Shown here: piece by piece, positions 35,319-48,599 of the stretch
How the letters are laid out: every line of letters starts with the position of its first letter
Numbering within the stretch: the first letter of the stretch is position 1
Origin: Cryptomeria japonica
Lineage: Eukaryota; Streptophyta; Pinopsida; Cupressales; Cupressaceae
Length of the DNA: 64,000 bases
Assembly: GCF_030272615.1 (NCBI RefSeq)
Contig: NC_081414.1
Span: 308,369,164-308,433,163, forward strand
Direction: 5' to 3'
The notes under the pieces: model-generated
The model's database searches: none
What the model was told of the DNA's origin: nothing
Seen by the model: only the letters and a program-made list of their open reading frames with translations
Program-made: the position numbers and the translations under genes

Positions 35319-36114
35319 TATATATGGTGAAAATGGATAACAATAATAATAGTATTGAAAGGTTAAATGAATTCAACCACAAAACCCTAGCCTAACAATT
35401 AACAAAGATCCACCATAACATATGAAGATTACCTAAGATAATGCAAATCAAACGAAATCACAAAGATTATACCATCACATGTCCAATAGGGTTTTGATCT
35501 CCATTCTTCCTATCTCCATTGATCTTGCTTGATATATTTGCTCTCATATTTTATGTGCACAAGAGCTCAACAAAGAATGGAATGTGGCTGTAAGTAGGAT
35601 CGTAGTGTAGTCAATTGCGTAAGAGATGATTAGAATGCATATAATGATTAGGGTGATTGATTAGGGTTTGATAATGAAGGAGGCATCTCCTTATATAGAA
35701 GACACAATAAGAAATGGAGGTATAAGATTGAGAGGTGTAAAAGGAGGTCGGCTATGATTAGAGGGTAGATAGAAGAAATAATAAAATAATGAAAGAGGTA
35801 GGTAGTGTATGAATTAAGAGATGAATGACATGTGTCATGGGTATAAAAGGCTAATGAATTAATTAAATAAATAAAGATTTATTTAATTAATAGAAGAAGT
35901 GGGATAATTAAATAAATAAAATATTTATTTAATTTAGGAAAAGGATAATTTAAATAAATAAATGTATTTATTTAAATGAGAAATAAGGCTAGAAGAGGAT
36001 AAATGAATTAATTAAATAAATAAAGATTTATTTAATTAATAGAAGAATTAAGCTTAGATAATTAAATAAATAAAATATTTATTTAATTAGACTGGACAAT
36101 TTTAGGTGTCTACA
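35319..36114 (-). mobile_element. Solo LTR (TGTAGACACC family), TSD AATAC
   Basis: 796 bp, plus-strand ends TATATATGG (decayed TG) and GGTGTCTACA, flanked by AATAC at 35314-35318 and 36115-36119. A TATA-like element in sense direction (TTCTATATAAGG) is at 35700-35689. AT-rich palindromes occupy about 35850-36090. Confidence 0.87.
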
Positions 36115-36119
36115 AATAC

Positions 36120-36418
36120 TATTAGTCCTTGAAATTTAATGAGAATTAGACTTAGAGGTGAATTTAAGAACATAGTTGCAAGGTCTACTAGATCATACAT
36201 GAAACACATTATAGATACGAACTCATAAAAATAATCAAAATTCACATGATTGAAATAACAACAATCACAATATTATACAAATTAAATAAAAGAAATCCAA
36301 ATTATTTATTTTTTATACTGAACTAATAAATTTAAATATCAAATTGTAAATGTTCTCATCGTTTCAAAACTAAAATACTTTAATTCGCTACATTCACTTT
36401 TTGAAAAATAACATCAAA
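36120..36418. other. AT-rich spacer
   Basis: About 300 bases between the TGTAGACACC solo LTR and the 4.4-kb LTR. Nothing recognised. Confidence 0.5.
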
Positions 36419-36423
36419 TATCT

Positions 36424-39400
36424 TGTAATGCCCCGCCAGGAAACCCCGAAGGGATTAAGCCATAACACAAGAATAGAGTGCAATAATTTTTATTTTTTTT
36501 AAAAGTTACACCTTATAAGATACAACAAGATATCAAAGATTCAGATTACATAGCGGAAGACATCAACTAACACCTAAAGAGTTTCCCAACGAGATTACTT
36601 AAATTACACAATTCACTTAACTCACACAAATAATCCAATAAGCTGATTATTTAATAACGAGATAATTCTTAATCAAGATAATTTCTTTCAAAAGATGGAA
36701 ATATAACTCACAAGCAAAGATTCATCCATTACGATCTATTCATAATCTTCATTCAAGCTTTTCATTTAAAATTACAAGCCATACATCTAATATCCTACCA
36801 CACTAGAATTTCATCATAAACATATGAGATCTTTTCAAGCACACTTAATTTCCTTAACAACAACTGAATATATTCCATTACTCTAAGTTGCATTCTTTCA
36901 TATTCCAATTTATTGCATTTAAAAGATGATTGCATACATGCATCTACGATAATTCTCATCTAAACCACTTATGCATTCGATCAAAATGGCATTCAAGAAA
37001 GAACTGCATAAAAGCATTAAAAGCTAATTCCATTTATCCACTTAACCATTCTAACATAAGCTAATCATACATGATAAAGCTGAATAAAGGAAACATAAGA
37101 GAATACATCACATAACACCATAATGATCTCGGAGTTCACCCCTAAAGGGCTACATCTCCGGGTCTGCTCAACTGCAAGACCCCTCTGATAAATAATAAAG
37201 TTAAGAATACAAGAGGTTACACCATTACAATCCAGCCATCAAGGCAAAACATAAACAATATACAAATGACCGCATCGGTCAATTAATACATAAATGATCC
37301 CTGAAAAGAACAGGATCCAGCTGAACATAATCAAAGCTAATACAAAGGTCCAAGAGAGCATCCATAAAACTGAGTCATCACCACCCAAGGTCTAACATGA
37401 AGCCGATACTCACAAGGGCAGAGACAAAAGGACGACCCACAAAGGTACTCTTAACAGGACAAAACGACAACACACTAGCGAACGTAGGGACAAGTGTCAT
37501 CACACAACCTGGTATGGTTACCATGGCAAGTCTTCATAGGTCCCGACCCCATACACTGGGTCACCCTGGCGACCTAATCCGAACTTCCGGCCCATCCAAG
37601 CCTCATGTGGACCCACACATCCTCTCGTGAAGACAAGGAAGATGGTTTGCCATTTCAGGCCTTCTCACAGCATGTCGCGTCTATGATAGCACTCCTCCCA
37701 TGTGTGAGGCACATTATCTTACTTAGAGATTACATTCTAATCTACTGTTAGGTTATCACTTATTAGACTCACTTTCAATGGGTTACCCAGCAGCCACTTT
37801 GGGCGCGGCCCCCAATCGAAAGCCACTTTCCCATACGACACTAGACCAAACTCAGACGAACTCAAACAACCAAGGAATATACATGGTCAGATGAACGGAG
37901 TTCAAGAAGGGATAGACAACCATCAGGTCAAACACGACTCATAGATGAACACTTACAGACGGTACTCTAACTAGAGACTTGACAAACTAAGGTCCACCCT
38001 GAATCATCATTCGACATCCACACAAAGGATATGACCAACTAAGACAACATCACAATACAACAGTCAACTCGGAATCGAGGACTGAAACAGGTACCCCAAG
38101 CCAAGCCATATGATAGGGTCCTATCAAACAAAGCACTCTTGCCATTTCATAATTAAAAGCGAATACATCAATAAAACTCGCAAAGGCAATAAACAGAAAA
38201 GACAATATTCAACAGATGCAATCTTTCCAAATTGATCTAACATTAAATATTGATCAAGTTTCCAACATGATCTAAATCAGATTGCAGTTATCTACCTCAT
38301 CTAGGAATGAGTTGTTCTCGGTTTTCTAACTCTCTAAGGTTCAAAGCATCGAACAGACATATAAAGTCATAATGAGTTTTTAAACCAATTCATATTAATA
38401 AAAATCAGACAACCATTAATCAACTAAAATAAGATATTTAATCTCCAATCAAAACGTCATTGACATACTGGTTCGAAACCAACCTCTACAATTTCGTATT
38501 TTTCTTTCAAACCCAGATGCATAATACGGATCACGGAATATAATTATAAAAAGAGAATCTAATGAAGCTAATCATTTCCAAAAGCACATCGTTTCAATTT
38601 CTACAATCAATGGTAAAATATCTCACTTACTTCTCGATTACTCAAATGATATGTTCTAAGATAATAATTCACATCATCAATTAGTAATTACATCGTATTT
38701 CAACGATTTTCCAATAACACATTATTCTATTTTGTTTTTAAACAATAATACCTCAATTAGCCAAATGCTCTAATCAGCTAGAAGGTAAGATCTAGATTTA
38801 TTAATCCAAGATCAATCAGAATATAATCGACAATATTAAATTGCAATATTACAGTTGTAGAACTTAATTAAAAGGAGTGCATAAGCCATAAAACGAAATT
38901 GAATAATAGTTAACTTATAGCTTCCATTATAAAATTATTTAATATCCAATTAACATAGTCAAGATTAATGCAACCTTAATCATAATTAAGAACTAATTAA
39001 CACTTAACATTAAAATAATATTTACCAATATTATATGCATTTTTTGAATGATAAAAAAAATACATTAAAAAAACTATTTTAAAAACTATGCTTTAAACAA
39101 AAACGCATTTAAAAATAAGAGGGAGGGCGGCCGTGCCCTAACCCTAGCCGGGGAAATACCCACGGGCGGTGCTCACGGTGGTGTCCGCAGGTGCCGCGGT
39201 GCCCTGCGGCCACCATGGCCCCTGCGGCCACCGCCGTGAGCTGCAGTCACTGCGCAGGCGAGCGGAGGTAAGGGGGTGAGCGGGGGGGGAAAAAGGGGAA
39301 CGCATGGGGGAGGGGAGGAGGAGCGGGTGGAGCTCCGCTCCCTGCCCTCCAGCCCCAACCAAAGGTTCATTTTCAATAAAACTCGCCCAGTTCGGTAAAA

Positions 39401-40827
39401 CACAGAAACGCACAGTCTGAACTAAAATGAACGCACAGTTCAATATAAAACATATATATATATTTTTTTTACTCAGTTCAGAAACAATAAAAACCCAAAA
39501 CGCCCACCGCAATTATGATAATAAATTTCAGTTTACTATGAATTCAGTTTAAACAGACTGTGATTGATATCACATTTTCTTGATGGTTTTCTCATTCTTT
39601 ACAAACACCCAAGGGTTTCAAACGCCCAAGAGAATAGAGGAATTAACCACACCACAAATACACTTCCAGCCAAGCTAATTAATTTACTAAATCAATTCAT
39701 AAGCATGGCATTCGATGGAGAATCCAAAACCAAGATAGCAAGAAAACATTCAAAACCCCCATTTCCATTTTATACAATAACTAAAATTGAGAATTAAATC
39801 CTACCTGATCTCGCGTTCCTGGCAAGATCTGCTGAAGAGTCCCAATCTCCAGCTACCAAAACCTTTCTTCTCCATCCAAAAACCCCAAATTTCATCTCCA
39901 AAATCTTTTCAACCAAAAATTTCTCCAAAATGTCCATCCCCCCAAAATTTCCCAAATTTTGGGTTATATGGAAGAGTTGACCAAAATTTCATTTTGGAAT
40001 AATTAATTTTTTTATTTACAAATAATTCTCAAAAATTAATTCCTTTCTAACTATAGTAACAAATAACTTGCTTTTCAAATCCAAAATCGATTTTCTCTTT
40101 CAACTGAAATTTAATCTTTCTAATATCAAAAGCCAACAGAATACAATCAATCTATTGCGATAAAATACAAAACTTCCTTTTCAACAGCATATACAAAATG
40201 CATTTAATATTCAAAAACAGTCATTAATCGAATTCACTCCCAATATAAAATAAGCAATTCATATCAACGAAAATCACATAACGAAATCCCGATTACTTTA
40301 GTCCATTAATCTCTAATGCACAAATACATATTTAATCAAAATAATTACTAAGGACTAGTTAATCAATTTAACCATGCACACCAAGCACGCAAACCGAGAA
40401 GGTCAACCAAACAGACGACTCGCAAACCCAAACAAGAAGGGGATACCGACGACGACTGGCGATGCTCACTTGAGCACGACTAAGGTCGACTAGGGTCTTA
40501 CGACCACCTAATCCAACTCTAAGGATTAAAAGAGGTACACTCAAACCTGCACATCCAGGTGAAGCCGAACCTCGCACTCATGCGGCGTTGTACCTGAAAT
40601 TCCCTGCAACCAAGAGTCATACATGCATACATATATAAAATTTAATGAAAGCGTTAGCTCAATATTAATACCATGAAGTAGGAACACTAAATAACCTGCA
40701 TACAACTAGTGTGAGAACCACATCAATAGCTATGCGTTAAATCAAACATCTGCCTATAACATTATATTAAGATAATCTGGTCAAGATTAAACCAAGGTTA
40801 GAGATTGATTAGGGTAGGGGTACTACA
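36424..40827. mobile_element. 4404-bp solo LTR, TSD TATCT (reference copy of the long-LTR family)
   Basis: Starts TGTAATGCCCCGCC and ends GGGGTACTACA, flanked by TATCT at 36419-36423 and 40828-40832. No terminal direct repeats were seen inside and no gag or pol motif in any frame, so it is read as a solo LTR, not a short element. It has a GC-rich block at 39115-39360. Parts are shared with 1-1910 and 6735-11887. LTRs over 4 kb are at the long end for plant retrotransposons. The right ~550 bases are the best conserved part among the copies. Confidence 0.85.
39115..39360. repeat. GC/CpG-rich block in the 4.4-kb LTR
   Basis: Counterpart of 200-460. Both begin near CCGTGCCCTAA and end near GGGTGGAGCTCCGCTCCC. 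The middle, built from CTGCGGCCACC-type words, differs between copies in number and order. Confidence 0.7.
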
Positions 40828-40984
40828 TATCTAATATACTATTCTTTACTATCATATTAATTTGATCTAAAATAATTTTTACTAATTTATAAATATTTTA
40901 TTTAATTAACCTAAAATAGCTATTGTTTTCTCTTACAAAAGACCATGAAGAAAAACATGTTACGCAATGATTGCTTTGAGAAAA

Positions 40985-41187
40985 GAAGAAAAAAAAAGAA
41001 TAGATCTCAATGAATTATTTATCGAAAGTCGTGTTCAGTATTTAGTGCATTGGGCAAACTTTTTAAGGGTAAACTTTTTGACGTGATCAGTCCGACACCA
41101 TGTGGGTTGGGGGGAGACTAGACCTCATGACCTCGGGCTTCACCACTGAAAGCTCTCACCAATTGAGCTAGGCCCCCAACCCTATAT
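40985..41187 (-). mobile_element. tRNA-derived SINE-like element
   Basis: On the minus strand, starting about 41187, GGGGGCCTAGCTCAATTGG, then TGAGAGCTTTCAGTGG, then GAAGCCCGAGGTCATGAGGT resemble a tRNA 5' half with A box (TAGCTCAATTGGTGAGAGC) and a degraded B-box region. About 100 bases later the sequence ends in a T-run (about 40999-40989 in minus reading). No clean tRNA cloverleaf closes, so a SINE head or tRNA relic fits better than a working tRNA gene. No TSD was confirmed. Confidence 0.5.
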
Positions 41188-42585
41188 TGTATACAATTAT
41201 ATTATATTAATATGTTTATAATTTCTTAGTGTATTTATTAGATTATCTTTTAGTTTGAATTTTTATTTATTTATTATTATATGATTTTATTTTGTGGTTC
41301 ATTTGTAGTATCTATTGTTTGATTGAATAAATATAAGGAAAAGATTTCATCACATCATTTAAATATAATAGATTTATTTTAGGCAATTTGTATTAAATTT
41401 AATAAATTATGTTTTATTATCATCTAATTTAGAGAAAGATTCAAGATAATCATATCATATTAAAAAATTAAATATATTATTTTAATGAAGTCAAATGTCA
41501 ACTTTTGAATAATATCAAATTTGAAATGGAGTTTTTTTAAATATCTATTTATATATTATTACAATATTTTATTGTATTAATAAATGTAGAATATTCTATT
41601 TAAACACCAAATAATTTAGTGATCAAACAATTGATAATAACTTTATATCTCATTTACATCATAATTAATAAATATATACCTTATTTTTATTAATCAAATT
41701 TTAAATTTTAAATTTAGTTTTTATAAATAACCAATATAAAAAATACATTATTAAACTCAATTTCCATTAATGAAAGAAATACTCATTTAATTATCTTTCA
41801 AATTAAAAGTATTCTAATATTTTCATTTTGAATTCCATTCCATGTCAAATGTATAATAATGAGGTCATACTAAAGTGAAATTTTATATTTGTAGTACTTT
41901 TACATATAAGAAAAACTATTACTCTTCATAGGTGGAAACAATTTTTATTCATATATGTGACCCACTTTTTCAATAAGAAAAGATATTTTATTGAACTTGT
42001 TTTTTTAAGGGTAAATGTTTATAATTAGAATAAATGTTTAACACTCAACAATACCATCTCAATATTGAATTTTGATGACAACACTAAAACATCACAAAAA
42101 TTACCATCACGTTATGTGATACTTGACTTTGTTGAACTTGCTTAGATATTAATTTTTTTTATTATTAAGTCAATTATGTATTCAATTTATTATAATTTTA
42201 TTTAAAATATTTAAGTTTTTTCTTTGATGTTGTCAATATTTATATATTGAGGTTTAATTTCTTTGTTTATATTCTAAATTTAAATTTGATATTGATATGT
42301 TTTGTAATCATCTATCACAATAAAATAAATTAAAAAAAATTAAATTTCTTAAGATTTTATTTATGTGATAAATTAAAAACTCTTTTATTTAAGAGGTTCA
42401 TTTTTTTTTACTGGATTAAAAATTTTAATTTGATATAGACATGTCTTACAATAATCTATCACAATATAATAATTTAGTCCTTAAAATTATTGATATTTTA
42501 CTTCTTTCTTTTATAAAATTGATGATAATAATACACTTCATCAATTGAGATTTCTTTTTTTGAGATAAATGCATAGAAAATTGCA
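41188..42585. other. AT-rich intergenic, nothing recognised
   Basis: Very AT-rich, with frequent stops in all frames and no repeat boundary that I could support. Confidence 0.5.
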
Positions 42586-43070
42586 AGTGACAATATTTTA
42601 TTTTTAAAGATTTATTTTTATAAAAATAAAAGTGATAAAATATAAAAAATAATAAGACAGTCAAACTTATAGTTTGAATCTTTTGTGAAGAAAAAGTAAA
42701 GGAGAGCTTGTTTGAAGAGAATTATATTCATTTTATCATTTATCTAAGCAATAAAAAAATGGCTAACTTGTTGTAGGAAATTATTAGGTTTCAATTTTTA
42801 CTATATTGATAGATTTTCTATTCTCGGCTTCAAAATCACTTTTAATAACTTTTTAAGTTTAGCTCTTTTGGATAACTGCTAGCCATGGGATGTAACTAAG
42901 TGCACATTCTTAGAGTAGGTTATGCATTTGACTAGGGAGATAAAATGTTTGTAAACACACGAGGGGAGGTAGATTGAATAAACACTTAAAAGAGCATCTA
43001 TCTTAGCATGAATGTAGATATAGCTCAATTAATCATTCTTTTTATGTTAGGGAATGAATCTTTAAGAGCA
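42586..43070 (+). repeat. Ancient dispersed repeat, copy B
   Basis: Partner of 31431-31970, same orientation, about 11 kb away. Contains GGAGAGCTTGTTTGAAGAGA and TAGAGTAGGTTATGCAT in the same order. It could be a relic of one transposon family or of a segmental duplication predating the insertions between them. Confidence 0.75.
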
Positions 43071-44774
43071 TTTATATTAGTTTTGTTCTTTGATGATGTC
43101 ATTATTCAACATATGATGTGTCGTGTAGAATATTTTGGGTGAATTATAAAATTTAGGTTGAATAGGTTCTAGACTATATATAAAATGAGTTGATATTCTT
43201 AGCATTTGTTTGTTGTTAGGAATTAAGGTATCACAAGCTTTGCAAGTTCTTTATTTTATTTATTTATTATTCAGTTAATATTTGTTCTCTATGTAAAATA
43301 GATCATTGAAACTTGTGTAAGGTACTTTACCATGTGTTTATACTTTTTTGTGTTAGTTGTATGTTGTTATAAGGTGGATATAGAGTGATCCTCTTTTTAT
43401 GGATTTTATGCAAAGATATGAAGGAATGTTATGAGTCATGAGAACCAAAAATTGGGGGAGTTTAAAATTTTCACTAGTTATTAAAAACTTTATTGTTTGT
43501 AACATAATTCCTATTTTGAGATGTTTTGCTACGATGAGTTGGATGCACTAGATTAAAAAAGATTTATAGGTGATTTATCGATTTACTATTTTTAGTAGGT
43601 TGTAAAGAATCTTTAGGAGTGGCATTGGAAATTGCGCCCAAGTTGTGTACCATATTTTTGAGGGGTTTCATAATGTGCTCTTTAAAAATTATTTATAGTT
43701 TATAGCTTTCTTAGTTTTCTATAAATTGGTACTTGAGGAAGTGAGTTTGATATGAGCATTTGTATGTAAATGTGTATTGTTGGAATGCTATCAAAATTCT
43801 TCCTAGTTGAATCACTAGTGAAATGCTCTTGTAAATACTTTCTAGCATATGTGTTGTAATAAATTTTATATATAATAACATATTGTGTAGGTTTTGGAGG
43901 GCAAGGTTTTTCTCTTAAAAAGGTTTTCCCCATATAAATCATCATATTGCAGTATCACTGTTTATATATTTATGAACATGTTTCTCTATTTTATGTAATA
44001 CGGTTGGATCAAAATTTATGTTTTTGTACTTGATTCCCTTCAAAACTAGCATAAGAAGTTATTTCCCCATGCATTGCTTCCTTACATTTGTAATAACTAA
44101 AGTTACATACCCTATACCTTCTTTTACTATATTTTAGACTAATTTTATGTATCCATTTTGTGTGATTTTTTTACCTTTTCGATCTTTTATTTATCCTATT
44201 CTTAGACATGTTTATTTTTAGCCACTTAACATTTAATTATTGTCCTCGTTTGAATGTGTTTAAGATCATTGTTTAGCTCATAACTCCCTTGATAGAAAGA
44301 CATGCAATCACCTTTATCCCTCTTATCTTTATCTTAGGTTATCCTTTCATATAAATTTGGGCATTGTATATTTAAAATCTAGTCATACCCCTAGGGTATA
44401 TACATAATACTCCATGTGCCCCCTAACTAGTGATGCTAATTTTGGTGAGTTTTGTTACTAAAGTTAATGGAAAATTAATTTATGAACCATGTACCATATT
44501 GTAAACATTCACTTTCCCTAAAATATTTTTAAAAGATTTAAATAGATCACTCTCCATCCACTTATCACGTCCAAAAAAGAGGCAAAATAATCATATTGAA
44601 GTAAAAACTTTATCATCTTAATGCCCTCTATTTTTTTGTATTCATTCATTCTTGTAGGTTCACATCAATGAAAATAAGATAAATATTTTTCCATGGAGAC
44701 CTTGTGCTTTCTTTTTCTCTTTGGTAGAATACCTCATAACACCTACTTAATTTCCATCCATTTTATCTTTTTAC
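43071..44774. other. AT-rich intergenic, nothing recognised
   Basis: No open frame over ~80 codons with recognisable content and no clear repeat structure. Confidence 0.5.
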
Positions 44775-45440
44775 TGTAATGCCCTAAACTTTCAACTAAG
44801 AAATTAATAGACCAATATATTTTGCAACATATTGTGAAACCAAACATGTTGCATTTAAATTTTGAGTGCACAAGATACTATGACACAATGTAATGGAACA
44901 ATAGGCATGAAACACCCATAAAATAAGAATATGATATGAATAAAATAATAACATAATCATTAGCCAAGTTAATCATGATAACAATAAAAGGAGATAGATA
45001 TTTCACTATCACTAATTATTAGACCCAGGAACATGAAATCCATCACTCCTTAAGCTAAGGATATGATGATATAATTATGTATCTTAAGCAAATTAAGCAT
45101 CAAGAGCAAAAATCAATAAATATGAGGTACTAACATCTAGATCTAAGGATCATGTAATTGCAAACTAGAGGTATAAGAGAACCCATGGTTTGACCTATCA
45201 TAGGCTAGTCATATTGATACAAGGATTGAATCCTAACATAAAAGTGAAATTAATCTTAAATTAAACAAGGTACCATATAAAATAAAGTGTTATAAGATTA
45301 ATGTATAGCCTTAAGAGCAAAAATCCTTTATGAGTTTTTTCTTAAAAAGTGAAAGAAGTACCCATTGTGCAAGGGTCATCCTTTTATTAGTCATGGGAAC
45401 CCCTTTTACCAACTAGGATCTCCTAAGAGATCATAGGAAT
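44775..45440. mobile_element. Possible LTR start (TGTAATGCCC) cut by Gypsy-2
   Basis: TGTAATGCCCTAAAC at 44775 starts like the 4.4-kb LTR family, but the following sequence was not aligned convincingly. It may be a distant relative, continuing beyond Gypsy-2 at 55645. Weak call. Confidence 0.3.
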
Positions 45441-48400
45441 TGATAGTCCTAAAAATAACTACACAAGAATTTTTATATTTGAGCCAAAATATTCATTATG
45501 GTTTTGTTTTCCCCTCTGTCAAAGTTCAAGGTCTAGGGTTTAGGGTTTGTGAATATCTGATTAAGTCTTGTGAATAAAAAACCCTAACCTTGTTATATTT
45601 TGGTCATTACCTTTTTCAATTTGAGCCGAGGGTCGATTTTCGTTGGCAGGGCCATTTTACTTCCTAAAGCATTAAGTCATCTTCAGCGGGCCCCTTATAT
45701 TTTCCTAAGTCTAAAAATTTTAAATATTTTGGCTGGTGGATAAAGGTAGTTTAGATCTAATGGTTTGTGCTTTCCCGTAGTCGAAAGTGTAGGTAAAATA
45801 AAGACCACGACATCACAAGATGATGCCACGTGTTTTCGACGAAGAGCGACAAGCTGACAGTTTGAATTTTCAAGACCTCATGTTACCAATTCTCAGGAGG
45901 TAAAGACCAGCTTACTAATGGCCCCATCCATTTGCACATGTTTCAAATGAATGATGATGTTATGATCTGGGTGAAAAGGTGTTCGATTTCTAATTTGCAA
46001 AGGATGGTGGGCATTGTGATCGCACAATAAAGTTCAAGCATATTTGATGGCCCTTGTATCCCTGGGAAAGAAAATGTAAGAAGTTTAAGGATCGCAGCAT
46101 CATGAGATGATGCCACATATCCCAGGCTGATTGAGAAGACTGACGGTGGGGCCGCTAAAAGTGTTAGGTTAGAAAATGATATGGCACTGCTACATCACAT
46201 GTTTAATGGGTCTGCAAGCCCCAATGGAAGGTCAATTGCCACATTGACCATTAGCGATCATTTGATTTGTCAGGCTGGGAAGGATTTACGGCTAAGTTTC
46301 AAATTGATTTTAAAAGGGTCATTAAAGGAATTGGTTATCGCCCGCACAAGAAAGATAGAATGAACGGAATACAGGCTTTTTGACTTGGAGTAGATAGTGA
46401 CATGTTAAAATTTTGAATGTCGGCTCATCCCTGAGGGACCTTGTTGAAGGTTTCTATTGGGTCAAGCTTGCTTAGACAAGTAAGGATGATTTCTTAGAGG
46501 CATGAAAGGATTGGAATAACTTCTAAGTTGGATATGAAGTATCATGGGTTCCCCGATGAAATCAAAGATTGCTTGTTGACAGGGATTTTGAAGTAGAAAA
46601 TTGTACACTCAAGGAGGAGTAAGATCAGAACAAAATCATTCATGAAGAGTGAGATTATGTAGGAGGTAGTAGATTGATAGCCTAGATATGACAATGACTT
46701 GGGTTTGATAGGCATGATTGCTGGAATCCATAGCTGACAGGATGAGCATAAAATATCAGGATGATGATTCTTCACATGAATGAGCATCGCCATTTTTGAA
46801 TTGAACTTCAGTTATAAGTTTAGTAGGGTGGTGATTAATGGGGAGAAAAGGATACAAACTTCTTCATTTTCTTAGAGTGGTTTTTTATTAGTAAAGAAGA
46901 TGGAGTTTGAGCAGGATTATGCATGGAGTCATTGCATGTTTTTTGACACTGGATGGATGTTTTTTCTTTGGTATGAGGTTGCTCATTATCAAAGGGGTTG
47001 TGAAAGTTTGGAGGATTGTTAGAGGGAGTGTGAAAGCCTTTTCTTATCATAAAAATCCACCCATGACATATTCTTTGATATTACTCTACCAATAGCTGGC
47101 AGAGTGTTTGAGGAAGGAGCCTGCAGGGAACTGAAAGAAGGATTTGTTCGAGTAAGGAGTGGTAGCCAATCATCTCTGCAACAACATGGAAGTTGCAATG
47201 CCTTCTCAACATATTATTTTTTCCCTTCAACTCCTATTTCCACTTCCTTTGATCCAAGGCATAAAGGTTGGAGATCTTCCTCTAGTTTGGGGGCGATTTT
47301 ACTTCTTGCTAGGATCTGGTTTCCTTTCCAAGAAGGGAAACCCTATGTAAATCCAAATGAACATCTCAAAGTACATCTGAAGGTGTCAAGGGGATAATGG
47401 CATGACTCAAGCATTTTTGTTTCTATCAATAATTAGTTGAAGATTTTGATTCCACTTCATCTCGATTACTAGTATATGGATAAGGAATATTTTGTAACAG
47501 AATTGCGTATAGCCTCCTTGGCTTAATTTTCTGGTGACATGTGTCCTTAGGCCTAAAGCTTGTTGCTCCCTTGTTTTCTATAAAAGGGTAATCAAGGCCA
47601 TGAGAAAGGGTTCCAAAATCTCTGAAGGGGGTCTCTTTAGGTGGGTCTAGTCTGCAAGATTAGGTTCAAGTTTTGGGAAGTCATGAAAAATAGCAGGAAT
47701 TGTAATGTCATTTTGCAGAGCAAAAGTATGAAATAGTTACCAGTTTCATATCTCAAAGTGGGTTATTCGGTAAATGAAATGTAGTTTGTTATCTGATAGA
47801 AGATGACTTTTGAAATTGATACAGATACAATTTTCAAATCCTTACTCTCTTGTGTATGACTTTGTTTTCTTTTGAGTTAATGGAATCAAGGGTTTTAGTT
47901 ACTTATTGCATTTTTATGATGCATGTAGTTTTCTATTCTATGCTTTAATCCAAGGGGTTAATTAAAAATCTTGAATGGAATTACAGAGAGATAATAATTG
48001 TACTAGGATTAGATAAGTAGTTCGAGTAAGAAATTGCAAATAGAACGATATTGTAAGGCAATATCTTTTAAGATCAAATCAGCTGTTAGATGAGTTTCTA
48101 TCAAGTTTTAGTAATATTTCAGAGACTTTGTAGCCCAGATGGATAAGGCACTGGTATTTTGTCATGGATCTCATTAGGTTATCAATTTCTTGTCTATTTT
48201 GTTTGTGATTTATCATTAATCTTTTAAAATAAATGCATATTTTTGGGTTTTATGTATGTTTGAGTTGTCCCACCCATCTCATGCTCTATTTAGGTCGAGG
48301 ATCACTGAAGGATTTACCATCCTTGAGCATTCTCCCTTTCTATCGATCCTTTTTATGAGATAATCTTCTTTGTTTTAGTGAATCTTTGAGTGTGGTGCAG

Positions 48401-48599
48401 AGATCAAGGAATTCACTAAAGGGATTACCCTCCCAGGTCTTGCAGAGCCCAAAGTGTAGAAGGATTTGCAGATCCTTGTCGCAGTTGGTCCAAGTCTGAG
48501 GGATATTGACAGTTGGAAGTGGCTTTCCATAGGTATCTTGAGGAATCAACTTGGTCTCTATTTCTCACAATGTAAACCTATTTATTTTGGGAACCAACA
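45441..48599 (+). repeat. Gypsy-2 5' LTR
   Basis: 3159 bp. Its first ~1.4 kb (to about 46866) matches 52121-53546 at nearly 90 % by eye, and its last ~75 bases match 55574-55644. The TATA box TATAAAAG at 47579 lies in the part missing from the 3' copy. Small open frames here (for example 47104-47397) are not supported as genes. Confidence 0.85.
47579..47586 (+). promoter_or_regulatory. TATA box of the Gypsy-2 5' LTR
   Basis: TATAAAAG followed by GGTAATCAAGG, about 1 kb before the LTR 3' edge, in sense orientation. A plausible U3 promoter, judged by motif only. Confidence 0.45.

Noticed and set aside
39144-39512. 122-codon minus-strand frame in the 4.4-kb LTR
   Set aside because: Same composition effect as above; it lies within a delimited solo LTR.
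45535-45560. Telomere-like TTTAGGG words
   Set aside because: Only about two units (CTAGGGTTTAGGGTTTG) inside an LTR and not extended in the 3' copy; not an interstitial telomeric array.
47104-47397. 97-codon frame in the Gypsy-2 5' LTR
   Set aside because: The corresponding segment is absent in the 3' LTR, no motif is seen, and it is inside an LTR close to the TATA box.
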